This document shows, one piece after another, positions 1-7,794 of a stretch of DNA of 35,531 bases (its first letter is position 1; each line of letters opens with the position of its first letter). The notes under the pieces are model-generated. The model was not told where the DNA came from. It did not search any database and was given only the letters and a program-made list of their open reading frames with translations. The position numbers were made by a program, and so were the translations under genes. This stretch comes from Oscillospiraceae bacterium (GTDB lineage Bacteria > Bacillota > Clostridia > Oscillospirales > Acutalibacteraceae). The stretch covers positions 1-35,531 of the forward strand of contig WRDW01000017.1 in assembly GCA_009779995.1 (NCBI GenBank), written 5' to 3'.

Positions 1-81
1 GCACTGCCGTTCCGTGCTGAATTTCTCTGCAAACTCCGGCAGACTCAGTGGCCTACGCTTCTCTTGCTTGCCCTTTCCCAC
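1..81 (-). CDS. IS1595-like transposase, N-terminal fragment (runs off the window)
   Basis: The minus strand reads 27 codons from a GTG at 81 to the window edge. The visible protein is MGKGKQEKRR followed by PLSLPEFAEKFSTERQC. This resembles the opening of IS1595/ISXO2-type transposases, where a 'LSLxEFxxxFxTEExC' segment precedes a zinc-ribbon. An AGGAGGTG ribosome binding site lies 6 nt upstream of the GTG, and a strong promoter precedes it, so the gene start is well supported. The family assignment rests on a short N-terminal stretch only. The element appears to have interrupted the subtilase remnant that begins just to its right. Confidence 0.55.
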   Translation of the reverse strand, partial: MGKGKQEKRRPLSLPEFAEKFSTERQC

Positions 82-104
82 TCAAAGCACCTCCTCTTTC
101 CTTT

Positions 105-133
105 ATTATAGCAGGTTTTGCCCACTATTGCAA
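105..133 (-). promoter_or_regulatory. Sigma-A promoter of the transposase-like gene
   Basis: On the minus strand, TTGCAA (128-133) and TATAAT (105-110) are separated by exactly 17 bp. They lie just upstream of the AGGAGGTG and GTG start at 81. The -35 box overlaps the left end of the subtilase remnant. Confidence 0.7.
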
Positions 134-537
134 GAAAATTTATGGTGTTTGTATGGGATAATTATTATGGTTTATTCATAGCGAGTGCTGGAAATGAAAG
201 AGAGAATAACGATACGCAGCCGTTTTATCCTGCTAATTACGATTTGCCCAATGTAATCTCCGTAGCATCAATGGGCGCTCAAGACACGATATCTCCCGCT
301 TCCAATTACGGAAAAAACACTGTACACATCACTGCACCCGGAAACGATATTACGAGCACTTTACCAAGTGGGGTTTATGCTTCGCGCAGCGGCTCATCCA
401 TGGCCGCTCCGTATGTGGCCCGGGCCTTCTGCGATTATATCAGCAAAAAGCCCGCCTCCGTGTCATATGAGGAGGCGGGCGCACTGGCGCTCTCCGTGGC
501 GCGGTGCATGGAGGGGATAAGGCTTGCCATGGGGTAG
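112..537 (+). pseudogene. Subtilase (S8 peptidase) remnant, 5' truncated
   Basis: The plus-strand frame is open from about 112 (a stop lies at 109-111) to TAG at 535-537. It contains two late subtilisin motifs: SAGNE, which carries the oxyanion-hole Asn, and GSSMAAPYVA, which carries the catalytic Ser. The Asp and His catalytic blocks, signal peptide and propeptide are missing. Only about 140 residues remain of a family usually over 300 residues long. There is no credible ribosome binding site or start. The left end abuts the transposase-like gene and its promoter, so insertion or deletion there is the likely cause. The last roughly 35 residues, after PYVAR, look unlike the family and run through a terminator hairpin, so the true remnant may end near 425. 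Confidence 0.75.
445..480 (-). terminator. Rho-independent terminator of the leucine-rich-repeat gene
   Basis: On the minus strand a perfect 10-bp stem (GCCCGCCTCC with GGAGGCGGGC, 450-459 and 471-480) has an 11-nt loop and is followed by five T residues (445-449). It lies about 60 nt beyond the stop codon of the minus-strand gene ending at 542. Confidence 0.8.
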
Positions 538-541
538 CGCT

Positions 542-1699
542 CTATTTCATCCACAGCCAGCCGAAGAGGAACCAGCGCAGGAGGAATTGCACGAAAGCGG
601 GGAGGGGTTGCCACCATTTGATTGGCGGCGAGGTAGAATATTGCGGGTCATACTCAAACACTCTTAGTTGTAGCGCGGATAAGCCTTTAATATCGCTTTG
701 CGATGAGAAGTAATTCTCACTGCAAAGCAGGACTTCTAATTTTGGATTCTGAGTTAGGTCCAATGTATTCAATTGATTGCTGTCACAATATAAAATTTCA
801 AGCTTGTTGTTGTTTGTTAGATCAAGCTCAGTTAGTAAATTGTTGCTGCAATAAAAGTCGAGTAGGTTTGTCAAGTTGGAAACATCTAGTGATTTCAAGG
901 AATTATAGGAGCAATAGAGGAACCATATCTTTGGATTGTGTGTAAGGTCTAGTTCGCTTATATCAATGCCTGCACATTGAAGAATCTCTAAATGCGGGTT
1001 TTTTGAAATATCCAATGTCTTAAGCAGAGGATTTCCCACACAATAAAGATCTTCAAGTAAAGCATTTTTGGACACGTCCAGCTGCGTCAATTCATTTGTA
1101 CAGACATTAAGATATTTTAAATTGGGCAATATGGAAACGTCAATTTTGTCCAGTCCTATGCCAGGACATTCCAACTTGGTTAATGCTGTATGTTTAGAAA
1201 AGTCAATTGGTGCCATTATGCTTCCGCCATAGGAAAGCTCCTCTAATTGCGGGAGCATCGATATATCTATTGACGCAAGATTATTTGAATAGCAGTTCAA
1301 CGACTTTAGTTCAGTGTTGGCAGAGAGGTCAAGTGAGCTGATTTGATTAAAGCTACAATCTAACCGTTCGAGCTTTGTGAGCGCCGAAACATCCAAGGAT
1401 GCAAGAGAATTTTTATCGCAGATTAGAACTTTCAAGGAGGTAAAATACTCAATACCATCTAAAGTTTCTACATCTCTTTGATGACAGCTGAGATACAGTC
1501 GCGTTGCGCATTCTTCAGCAGTAATCGGGTCGCCAAAGGATTTCATCGGCCAGAAGCTATCATAGATTGCAGCCAAAAAACCTGGGTCAACAAATGCCGA
1601 AGAAACATCCTCCCCCGCCGCCACCGCAAGCACAGGCACCGCGCCAGCAATCCCAGCCATCATCACCAGCGCCAGCAGCAAACTCAACAATTTTTTCAT
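542..1699 (-). CDS. Secreted leucine-rich-repeat protein
   Basis: A 385-aa protein. The signal peptide is clear: MKKLLSLLLALVMMAGIAGA, with cleavage likely around residues 20-28. From about residue 80 to 345 there are roughly a dozen repeats of about 21 residues of the pattern LxxLDxSxNxxLxxLxCxxN, typical of bacterial surface leucine-rich repeats. There is no LPXTG motif. Instead the protein ends in an aromatic hydrophobic tail (FVQFLLRWFLFGWLWMK) that could anchor it in or attach it to the membrane. The start is set by AGGAGGGG 6 nt upstream of the ATG. It is monocistronic, with its own promoter and terminator. The ligand is unknown. Adhesion or protein-protein contact is the usual role of such proteins. 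Confidence 0.85.
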   Translation of the reverse strand: MKKLLSLLLALVMMAGIAGAVPVLAVAAGEDVSSAFVDPGFLAAIYDSFWPMKSFGDPITAEECATRLYLSCHQRDVETLDGIEYFTSLKVLICDKNSLASLDVSALTKLERLDCSFNQISSLDLSANTELKSLNCYSNNLASIDISMLPQLEELSYGGSIMAPIDFSKHTALTKLECPGIGLDKIDVSILPNLKYLNVCTNELTQLDVSKNALLEDLYCVGNPLLKTLDISKNPHLEILQCAGIDISELDLTHNPKIWFLYCSYNSLKSLDVSNLTNLLDFYCSNNLLTELDLTNNNKLEILYCDSNQLNTLDLTQNPKLEVLLCSENYFSSQSDIKGLSALQLRVFEYDPQYSTSPPIKWWQPLPAFVQFLLRWFLFGWLWMK

Positions 1700-1729
1700 G
1701 CGAAACCCCTCCTATTTTTGGATACTACC

Positions 1730-1758
1730 AGTGTACAGAGTTTTCTATCAAATGTCAA
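1730..1758 (-). promoter_or_regulatory. Sigma-A promoter of the leucine-rich-repeat gene
   Basis: On the minus strand, a consensus TTGACA (1753-1758) is 17 bp from TACACT (1730-1735), about 30 nt upstream of the ATG at 1699. Confidence 0.8.
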
Positions 1759-1768
1759 TAGCTTTCGC

Positions 1769-1806
1769 AAAAAAGCAGGGGTGAGCAAACGCTCACCCCT
1801 GCTTTT
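1769..1806 (-). terminator. Terminator downstream of folK (potentially bidirectional)
   Basis: A perfect 13-bp stem (1774-1786 with 1791-1803) has a 4-nt loop. Read on the minus strand it is followed by six T residues (1769-1774), and it begins immediately after the folK stop codon. On the plus strand it is followed by only four T residues, and no plus-strand gene ends here, so folK is the intended client. Confidence 0.85.
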
Positions 1807-2357
1807 CACTCCATCTCAATCCGCTGCGCCAGCTTGTGCACCCCGCTGACGTCCATCTCCTTCAGATGTGGCTCGAAGAAGATGCCCGGCGCGCGGCCCG
1901 CGGGGTAGAGCTCCTTCAGGGGCAGCAGCACGAAGGCCCGCTGCAGCAGGCGCGGGTGGGGCAGCGAAAGCTCGAAGCTCTCATTTTTCACCCCCTCGTA
2001 GAGCAGCAGGTCGAGGTCTATCACCCGGGCGCCGCCCTTCGCGGCGCGCACGCGGCCCATGGCGGCCTCTATCCCCAGGCAGGCCCCCAGCAGCGCCATG
2101 GGGGACATCCCGGTGTCCACCTTCACGGCCATGTTGTGGTAATCGTCCTGCGCGTCGGATTCAGCGCCGACCCCCTTCGCCTGCGAGGGGGGTACGGGGG
2201 GAGCCGCGCCGGGGGGCGCCTCCGGCCTGGAGGCGTAAATTGCCGAAATCGCCGTGATTTTCGTGCCCGGCAGGCGGCTGAGCGCCTGCACGGCCTCCAG
2301 CAGGTATCCGCATTTGTCCCCCAGGTTGCTCCCCAGGCCGACGACCGCTTCACTCAT
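1806..2357 (-). CDS. folK: 2-amino-4-hydroxy-6-hydroxymethyldihydropteridine pyrophosphokinase
   Basis: A 183-aa cytosolic enzyme of folate synthesis. It transfers pyrophosphate from ATP to 6-hydroxymethyl-dihydropterin. Family hallmarks are all visible: GLGSNLGDK at residues 7-15, the Asp-rich RVIDLDLLLY that binds the two Mg ions, and LPHPRLLQRAFVLLPL near residue 135. Length exceeds the usual 155-170 because of a Pro/Ala/Gly-rich insertion at about residues 47-68, between the SAIYASRPEA strand and the DDYHNMAV strand (see findings). The start overlaps the folB stop by 8 nt (ATGAGTGA), which indicates translational coupling. It is the last gene of the folBK operon. Confidence 0.95.
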   Translation of the reverse strand: MSEAVVGLGSNLGDKCGYLLEAVQALSRLPGTKITAISAIYASRPEAPPGAAPPVPPSQAKGVGAESDAQDDYHNMAVKVDTGMSPMALLGACLGIEAAMGRVRAAKGGARVIDLDLLLYEGVKNESFELSLPHPRLLQRAFVLLPLKELYPAGRAPGIFFEPHLKEMDVSGVHKLAQRIEME

Positions 2358-2718
2358 GCTCTCTTCTCCTCTGTATTTCTATCGAAATGTCCCCAAACGG
2401 CGTTTTGACCGGCGCGTCGGGCTTGTGCACCCGCAGCGTGACGGCTTCAACCAAAGGGAAGCCCGCCAGCACGGCCTGCGCCGTAATCTCCGCCGCGTGC
2501 TCTATTAAATCATGCGATTGTTCCGTGAATGCGGCAGCAACAGTCTTAATCACCTGCGCGTAGTTGACCGTATCCTCCAAGTTATCGCTGCCGCAGGCCT
2601 TGGAAAGATCCGCCTTCAGCGCGATGTCCAGCAGGAACACCTGCCCGTGCCGCTTCTCCCCGGGGTTCACCCCGTGATAGGCGAAGACCTCCAGCCCGGC
2701 GATGTGAATTTTGTCCAT
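2350..2718 (-). CDS. folB: Dihydroneopterin aldolase
   Basis: A 122-aa enzyme cleaving 7,8-dihydroneopterin to 6-hydroxymethyl-dihydropterin and glycolaldehyde, the step before FolK. The start MDKIHIAGLEVFAYHGV is chosen because it matches the family N-terminus and has an AAAGG ribosome binding site. A longer reading frame to 2760 would run into the promoter. The family's FAYHGVNPGEK motif, NYAQV segment, LIEHAAEITA segment and the terminal VHKPDAPV are present. No folE or folP is visible nearby, so the rest of the pathway must lie elsewhere. Confidence 0.95.
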   Translation of the reverse strand: MDKIHIAGLEVFAYHGVNPGEKRHGQVFLLDIALKADLSKACGSDNLEDTVNYAQVIKTVAAAFTEQSHDLIEHAAEITAQAVLAGFPLVEAVTLRVHKPDAPVKTPFGDISIEIQRRREHE

Positions 2719-2731
2719 AGGCGGCCTTTCT

Positions 2732-2760
2732 ATTTTACATGGGTTTACATGATTTGTCAA
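2732..2760 (-). promoter_or_regulatory. Sigma-A promoter of folBK
   Basis: On the minus strand, TTGACA (2755-2760) and TAAAAT (2732-2737) have a 17-bp spacer. The -10 box lies 14 nt upstream of the folB ATG at 2718, so the 5' leader would be very short. Confidence 0.75.
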
Positions 2761-2801
2761 TACGCAATCTCGCGCAGGAGCGCCCTAATTATTCTCCCAG
2801 C

Positions 2802-3122
2802 TCATTCGACCTCTAAATTCTCCGCAGCCGCAATATCCTCTTCGGTTATCCCCAGCATTTCAAGAACGTCTTTTTCGGGTATGCATCTGCTCTCCCAGTC
2901 CCCCTGCATACGCTCATGTGCCGCGCGCACCAGCTCCTGTTCGCACTCGTATTCGGTGATGCGGTAATACTCCTCCGGCGAGAGGATCACCGCGGCGGGA
3001 GCGTTGTTTTTCAGCACCATCAGGCGCTGTTCGGTCTTCAGGCGGTCAAAGATTTTCCCGGCCTGGCCCTTGTTGAACTGCGAGATGGGCACAAAGCTGC
3101 GCAGTGCCGATTGAAATGTCAT
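2802..3122 (-). CDS. Phd/YefM-family antitoxin, no adjacent toxin
   Basis: A 106-aa protein. Residues 12-55 carry the Phd/YefM core: VPISQFNKGQAGKIFDRL, then the VLKNNAPAAVILSPEEYYRI segment that forms the DNA-binding dimer fold. The C-terminal half is acidic and helical, the part that in this family wraps the toxin. No toxin gene follows: only about 80 nt separate it from the folB start, with the folB promoter between. None precedes it either. It may be a solitary autoregulator or the survivor of a lost pair. The AGGAGG site and ATG at 3122 are clear. A consensus promoter and a direct repeat lie upstream. Confidence 0.8.
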   Translation of the reverse strand: MTFQSALRSFVPISQFNKGQAGKIFDRLKTEQRLMVLKNNAPAAVILSPEEYYRITEYECEQELVRAAHERMQGDWESRCIPEKDVLEMLGITEEDIAAAENLEVE

Positions 3123-3142
3123 AATCCTCCCTCCTTACCCCT

Positions 3143-3171
3143 ATTATACCCGGGGCAGGAAGATTTGTCAA
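3143..3171 (-). promoter_or_regulatory. Consensus sigma-A promoter of the Phd-like gene
   Basis: On the minus strand, TTGACA (3166-3171) and TATAAT (3143-3148) are 17 bp apart. Both boxes are perfect consensus. A 12-bp direct repeat GGAAGATTTGTC on the plus strand (3158-3169 and 3182-3193, offset 24 bp) overlaps and flanks the -35 box and could be an operator. Confidence 0.85.
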
Positions 3172-3235
3172 TATATTTGTTGGAAGATTTGTCGTGAAAT
3201 CTAATGATCTAAAATCTAACGTCTAATGTCTAGAA

Positions 3236-5452
3236 TCACACAAACGAGTGGAATGTCCTGTGTATCACGTCCATCTGCTGCTCGCGCGTGAGCCGCGTGA
3301 AATTCACCGCGTAGCCCGATACGCGGATGGTCAGCTGGGGGTAGAGTTCGGGGCGCTCCATGGCGTCCAGGAGCTTTTCGCGGTCGAGCACATTCACGTT
3401 GACATGATGCCCGCCCTCGGCGAAGTAGCCGTCCAGCAGGCGTATCAAATTGGCCTCGCGCTGCTCCTCATTCTTGCCCAGGGCTTTTGGAATGATGCTG
3501 AAGGTGTAGGAGATGCCGTCCTGGCTGTCCTCAAAGGGCAGGCCCGCCACGCTGGCCATGCTGGCCACTGGCCCGTGGGCGTCCCGGCCGGACATGGGGT
3601 TGGCCCCGGGCGCGAAGGGCTCGCCCGCCTTGCGGCCGTCGGGGGTGGCGCCGGTCTTCCTGCCGTAGACCACGTTTGAGGTGATCGTCAGAATCGAGAG
3701 CGCGGGCGTTGACGCGCGGTAGGTCCTCTGCCGCCGCAGGCAGGCCATGAAGTCCCGCACAATGCCCTGCGCAATCTCGTCCGAGCGCGGATCATGATTG
3801 CCGAAAGCGGGGTACGCCCCCTCGATCTCGAAGTCAACCGCCAGGCCGCGCTCGTCCCTGATGGGCTTTACTGTCGCAAATTTGATGGCGGAAAGGCTGT
3901 CCGCGACCACGCTCAGGCCCGCCAGGCCGCAGGCCATGGTGCGCTTGACCTCCTCGCCGTGCAGGGCCATTTGCAGGGCCTCGCAGCAATATTTGTCGTG
4001 CATATAGTGAATGACATTCAGCGTGTTGACGTATAAATTCCCCAGCCAGTCGCAGGTGGCGGCGAAGCGCCCGCGCACCTGTTCATAGTCCAGCGCATCG
4101 CCGGTGACAGGCGCGAGGGCCGGGCCCACCTGCTCCCCGGTGAGCTCGTCACGCCCCCCGTTGATGGCATAGAGCAGCGCCTTGGCTAAATTCGCGCGCG
4201 CGCCAAAAAACTGCATCTGATGGCCGATGCGCATGGGGGAGACGCAGCAGGCGATGCCGTAGTCGTCGCCGAAGATGGGCCGCATACTGTCGTCGTTCTC
4301 GTACTGGATGGACGAGGTCTCAATCGACAGCCGCGCGGCGTAGGCCTTGAAGGGCGCGGGCAGCCGCGTGCTCCACAGAACGGTCATGTTGGGCTCCGGC
4401 GCGGGGCCCAGGTTCGTGAGCGAATGCAAAAAGCGGTAGGTCGATTTCGTCACCATGTGGCGGCCGTCCAGGCCCATGCCCGCCAGGGCCTCGGTCGTCC
4501 AGGTGGGGTCGCCGGAGAACAGCTCGTCGTAAGCGGGCGTGCGCAAAAAGCGCACCAAGCGAAGCTTCAGGATGAACTGATCGAACAGTTCCTGCACTTC
4601 TTCTTCGCTTAGCAACTCGGATTCGAGATCGTGCTGTGCGTAAATATCCAAAAAAGTGGACACCCGGCCCAGGCTCATGGCCGCGCCGTTCTGGTCTTTT
4701 ATGGCAGCAAGGTAGCCGAAATACAGCCACTGCACGGCTTCACTTAAATTCCGCGCGGGCTGCGAGATGTCGCAGCCGTAGCTGCGCGCCATGCGCCCCA
4801 GGGCCTCCAGGGCCCTGATTTGCTCACTGAGCTCCTCCCTGTCCCGGATGATCTCCTCGTCCATACAGGCCCGCACGCAGTTCTCTTTTGCCTGCTTCTT
4901 CTGCGCAATCAGTGCGTCCAGGCCGTAGAGCGCCACCCTGCGATAATCGCCTATGATCCGCCCCCTGCCGTAGTTGTCCGGCAGCCCGGTGATCACCCCG
5001 CTCTTGCGGGCCCGGCGCATCTCCGGCGTGTAGGCGTCGTACACGCCGTCGTTGTGGGTTTTGCGATACTTGAAAATCTCCTCCACGCGCGGCGGCAGCG
5101 CGCGCCCGTAGGCCTCCAGGGAAGTCTTCACCATGCGCAGGCCCCCGAAGGGCATAATCGCGCGTTTCAGAGGCGCGTCGGTCTGCAGGCCCACGATCAG
5201 CTCCAGCTCCCTGTCGATATACCCCGGCTCATAGGCGTCGATCTCTGAGATCGTTTCAGCGTCTATGTCCAATACGCCCCCCGCCACGCGCTCGGCGGCG
5301 AGCAGGTTTTTCACTTTCTCCCACAGGGCCAGGGTACGCCCGCTCGGCGGCGCGAGGAAACCCTCGCCGCCGTCGTAGGGGACATAATTGCGCACGATGA
5401 AATCGCGCACGTCGATGCGGTCCGTCCAGGGGCCGGGGGTGAAGCTTGCCAT
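3236..5452 (-). CDS. pflB: Formate C-acetyltransferase (pyruvate formate-lyase)
   Basis: A 738-aa glycyl-radical enzyme that converts pyruvate and CoA to acetyl-CoA and formate in anaerobic fermentation. The catalytic Cys pair is at residues 402-403 in the motif IACCVSPM, and the radical Gly is at about residue 713 in RVSGYAVNF. Length fits the family (about 740-760). The start [13 protein letters not shown] matches the family and overlaps the upstream stop as TGATG. A GAGGGGG site sits inside the preceding gene. A longer frame to 5542 overlaps that gene and is rejected. No activating enzyme (pflA) is adjacent, so it must be supplied elsewhere. Distinguishing true PFL from other acyl-CoA-forming glycyl-radical enzymes rests on the double Cys. 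Confidence 0.95.
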   Translation of the reverse strand: MASFTPGPWTDRIDVRDFIVRNYVPYDGGEGFLAPPSGRTLALWEKVKNLLAAERVAGGVLDIDAETISEIDAYEPGYIDRELELIVGLQTDAPLKRAIMPFGGLRMVKTSLEAYGRALPPRVEEIFKYRKTHNDGVYDAYTPEMRRARKSGVITGLPDNYGRGRIIGDYRRVALYGLDALIAQKKQAKENCVRACMDEEIIRDREELSEQIRALEALGRMARSYGCDISQPARNLSEAVQWLYFGYLAAIKDQNGAAMSLGRVSTFLDIYAQHDLESELLSEEEVQELFDQFILKLRLVRFLRTPAYDELFSGDPTWTTEALAGMGLDGRHMVTKSTYRFLHSLTNLGPAPEPNMTVLWSTRLPAPFKAYAARLSIETSSIQYENDDSMRPIFGDDYGIACCVSPMRIGHQMQFFGARANLAKALLYAINGGRDELTGEQVGPALAPVTGDALDYEQVRGRFAATCDWLGNLYVNTLNVIHYMHDKYCCEALQMALHGEEVKRTMACGLAGLSVVADSLSAIKFATVKPIRDERGLAVDFEIEGAYPAFGNHDPRSDEIAQGIVRDFMACLRRQRTYRASTPALSILTITSNVVYGRKTGATPDGRKAGEPFAPGANPMSGRDAHGPVASMASVAGLPFEDSQDGISYTFSIIPKALGKNEEQREANLIRLLDGYFAEGGHHVNVNVLDREKLLDAMERPELYPQLTIRVSGYAVNFTRLTREQQMDVIHRTFHSFV

Positions 5453-6180
5453 CACACAACCCCCTCGCACCACTTCAAATAGAACGCCCTGTCCCCCGCC
5501 GGGCAATCCCCCAATGCCGCGCCCGCTACGATGGGCGCCCACTTCATCACATGCTGCCGGGCCGTGTCGCTCCTCTCGCAGTAGAGCTTTAAATACGCAG
5601 CCGCCAGGCCGGGATACCCGTACTTCTCTAAAGTGATCCAGGTGTTGGCGGCGTCCGCGGCTGCGTTGCCTTGGGTGAGCTGGTTCCAGTCGAGGATGAA
5701 CGCGCTGCCCTCCCGCAAAATGATGTTCGAGGGGATGAAGTCCCCGTGGCTGGCCTTCTTTTCGGGATGCATGGCCTCCAGGCGCGTTTGCAGCTCGTAG
5801 CGGGTGGTGGCGTCCAGGCCGCTGGCGGCGATTTTGCGCTCCAGCTTATCCTGCAGGCGCTGCGCCTTGGGGATATACTGCCCGTGCACCTCCATCTGCA
5901 GGCGCACGAAGAGCTCCAACCATTCCGGGTTCTCCGGCTCGGCATCCATGCGCTCGAGCAGGGTCTCCCCCTCGATGAATTCCGCGACGATTGCCCATTT
6001 TCCATCGAGCTTCGTCACCTCGCGCAAGCGGGGCACGGGCAGGCCCGCCTCAAAGGCGCGCGCGTGGTTCGTCGCCTCGCTGAGCACGCTGGAGGCAGGC
6101 ACGTCCTCCCCGAACAGCTTGATCACGTCCTGCCCCCTGCGGTAAATCCGCTTGTTGGGCCGCTGCACAATCAGTTCCAT
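5452..6180 (-). CDS. Aminoglycoside phosphotransferase/choline kinase-like small-molecule kinase
   Basis: A 242-aa kinase-fold protein. The N-lobe has [13 protein letters not shown], with the ATP-contacting Lys, then an [15 protein letters not shown] helix and the hinge [13 protein letters not shown]. The C-lobe has the catalytic-loop motif [13 protein letters not shown] and the Mg-binding [17 protein letters not shown]. These define the APH/fructosamine kinase superfamily but not the substrate. Antibiotic resistance cannot be inferred. The start at 6180 is chosen for its GAGGAG site 6 nt upstream. The frame continues to a TTG at 6201, without a good site. It is coupled by a TGATG overlap to pflB, so the two are one operon. 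Confidence 0.85.
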   Translation of the reverse strand: MELIVQRPNKRIYRRGQDVIKLFGEDVPASSVLSEATNHARAFEAGLPVPRLREVTKLDGKWAIVAEFIEGETLLERMDAEPENPEWLELFVRLQMEVHGQYIPKAQRLQDKLERKIAASGLDATTRYELQTRLEAMHPEKKASHGDFIPSNIILREGSAFILDWNQLTQGNAAADAANTWITLEKYGYPGLAAAYLKLYCERSDTARQHVMKWAPIVAGAALGDCPAGDRAFYLKWCEGVV

Positions 6181-6224
6181 GGCGATCTCCTCGTTATTCA
6201 ATGCATAATGCTGAATGCTGCATT

Positions 6225-6253
6225 AGTATACCCCAAAATTATTTGAAAGTCAA
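6225..6253 (-). promoter_or_regulatory. Sigma-A promoter of the kinase-pflB operon
   Basis: On the minus strand, TTGACT (6248-6253) and TATACT (6225-6230) have a 17-bp spacer. The transcribed leader (about 6194-6220) is made of the AT-rich GCATTCAGCATT-type microrepeat. Confidence 0.75.
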
Positions 6254-6360
6254 GAGGCAGATGCTCGAAAAACACAATATTTTGTGGTCAGAAATATCCG
6301 TACACCAGATATTGGGGCTGTCGCAGGGTGAAACGCACGAAAATTTTGGCATTTCGGGTC

Positions 6361-6389
6361 TTGTGTTTTGGGGCCGGGTTTGGTATAAT
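6361..6389 (+). promoter_or_regulatory. Probable promoter of the epimerase-like gene
   Basis: A perfect TATAAT (6384-6389) is preceded at 17 bp by a weak -35, TTGTGT (6361-6366). It is followed by an AT-rich microrepeat at 6404-6424 in the leader. Confidence 0.55.
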
Positions 6390-6449
6390 GGCAGGAGAAA
6401 ATAATATGCATTCAGCATTAAGAATTCACCCATTGAAAAGGAGAACCCC

Positions 6450-7499
6450 ATGAACGTATTCATGATCGGCGGCACCGGCCTGCTCGGCTGCGCGGCGGCG
6501 GAGCTCTTCATCGCCCGCGGCCACGGCGTGCGGTCCATCGCCCTGCCCCCCCTGCCCCCCGGCGCGCCCATCCCCGAGGCCATGGAGCTAAGCTTCGGCA
6601 ACTTCCTCGAAATGAGCGACGAAGACCTGTTCAAGCAAATGCAGGGCTGCGACTGCTTCGTGTTCGCCGCCGGGGTGGACGAGCGCGTGGAATTCCCGCC
6701 CCCGGTGTACGAGGCCTACGTGCGCTACAACATCGCGCCGCTGCGGCGGATGATCCCCCTGGCGAAAAAAGCCGGTATCACCAGCGTGGTGGTGCTGGGC
6801 AGCTACTTCAGCTACTTCGCCAAGGAATTCCCCGAAATGCGCCTGTGCGAGCAGCACCCCTACATCCGAAGCCGCGTGGAGCAGGAGGCCCTGGCGCTCT
6901 CTTTTGCTGACGAGAGCATGTCCGTGGCCGTGCTGGAGCTGCCCTACATCTTCGGCACCCAGCCGGGCCGCAAGCCCGTGTGGACGATCCTTATCGACCA
7001 GCTTTCCGCCATGCCCTTCGGCGTGACGATGTACCCCAAGGGCGGCACGGCTATGCTCACCGTGCGCCAGGTGGCCGAGACCATCGTGGGGGCCGCCGAG
7101 CGCAACAGCGGCGCGAGGGCCTACCCCATCAGCTATTATAACCTGACCTGGGACGAGTTCCTGAAGATCGTCCACGCCGCCATGGGCAAGCCCAACCGCA
7201 AGATCATCCACATCGCCAAGTGGATGTTCCGCATGTACGGCAAGGGCATGATCAAGAAGTCCCGGGAGGAGGGCGTGGAGATGGGCATCGACGCCGTGGG
7301 CCTGGCGGACATCATGTGCATGAACACCTTCATCGACAACAAGTGGGCCAGAGAACTCGGCGCGACGGACGACGACATCAACGCCGCGATTTTCGACAGC
7401 GTGAAGCTCTCCGTGGACGCCTTCACCGGCGCGCAGGCCCTGGTGGGTATGCAGAGCGGCGGCAACGACGGCAGGGAATTCGGGGCGGGGAAGGGGTAG
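6450..7499 (+). CDS. NAD(P)-dependent epimerase/dehydratase-like protein (extended SDR)
   Basis: A 349-aa protein with an N-terminal Rossmann fold. The dinucleotide motif MIGGTGLLG is at residues 5-13. A VFAAGVDE segment near residue 70 follows, and then the conserved core VVVLGSYFSYF. The expected YxxxK catalytic pair reads YIRSR (HPYIRSRVEQE), with Arg in place of Lys, so catalysis by the usual route is doubtful. The C-terminal half resembles NAD-dependent epimerase/NmrA-like proteins (YNLTWDEFLKIV). The substrate is unknown. The start is fixed by AAAAGGAG upstream of the ATG. It is transcribed alone, with its promoter about 60 nt upstream. Confidence 0.8.
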   Translation: MNVFMIGGTGLLGCAAAELFIARGHGVRSIALPPLPPGAPIPEAMELSFGNFLEMSDEDLFKQMQGCDCFVFAAGVDERVEFPPPVYEAYVRYNIAPLRRMIPLAKKAGITSVVVLGSYFSYFAKEFPEMRLCEQHPYIRSRVEQEALALSFADESMSVAVLELPYIFGTQPGRKPVWTILIDQLSAMPFGVTMYPKGGTAMLTVRQVAETIVGAAERNSGARAYPISYYNLTWDEFLKIVHAAMGKPNRKIIHIAKWMFRMYGKGMIKKSREEGVEMGIDAVGLADIMCMNTFIDNKWARELGATDDDINAAIFDSVKLSVDAFTGAQALVGMQSGGNDGREFGAGKG

Positions 7500-7534
7500 G
7501 GACGATTTTATTCCCATTAAAAAGCCTCAGCGCA

Positions 7535-7750
7535 GTGCACCTTCCTCCGATAGCGGTCAGCCGCTCCGCGGAGACCCCCTCGGTGCTTCGCACCGGCCCC
7601 CCAAGGGGGGCATCCTGACGAGGCAGAAGATTTCTTGTGTGTCGAGAGCCAAAATGTCCGATCTGCCAAGGGTCTCCCCTTGGGGGGACGCGAAGCGGGG
7701 GTGGTGCGGAGCACCCTCGCGGAGCGACGTACTTCGTGCGATCCGCACCC
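7535..7750. repeat. Long GC-rich palindromic repeat, copy 1
   Basis: The 295-nt gap between the epimerase-like gene and the next gene holds no convincing gene. It is mostly an imperfect palindrome: CTCCGCGGAG, a C-run/G-run pair around CCCCCCAAGGGGGG, a central CATCCTGACGAGG, then mirrored CTCCCCTTGGGGGG, GCGAAGCGGGGG and GTGCGGAGCACC. Two relatives lie at 33151-33368 and 34190-34452. The short reading frames through it (many RMPPLGG-like peptides) recur in every copy and reflect the repeat. Confidence 0.75.
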
Positions 7751-7794
7751 GTTTTCACAATCCAAACAAATTTTAACCAACGAAAGGAAACCCC

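Noticed and set aside
5452-6180. Reading the APH-like kinase as an aminoglycoside resistance gene
   Set aside because: The motifs only show the kinase superfamily. The operon context with pflB does not point to resistance.
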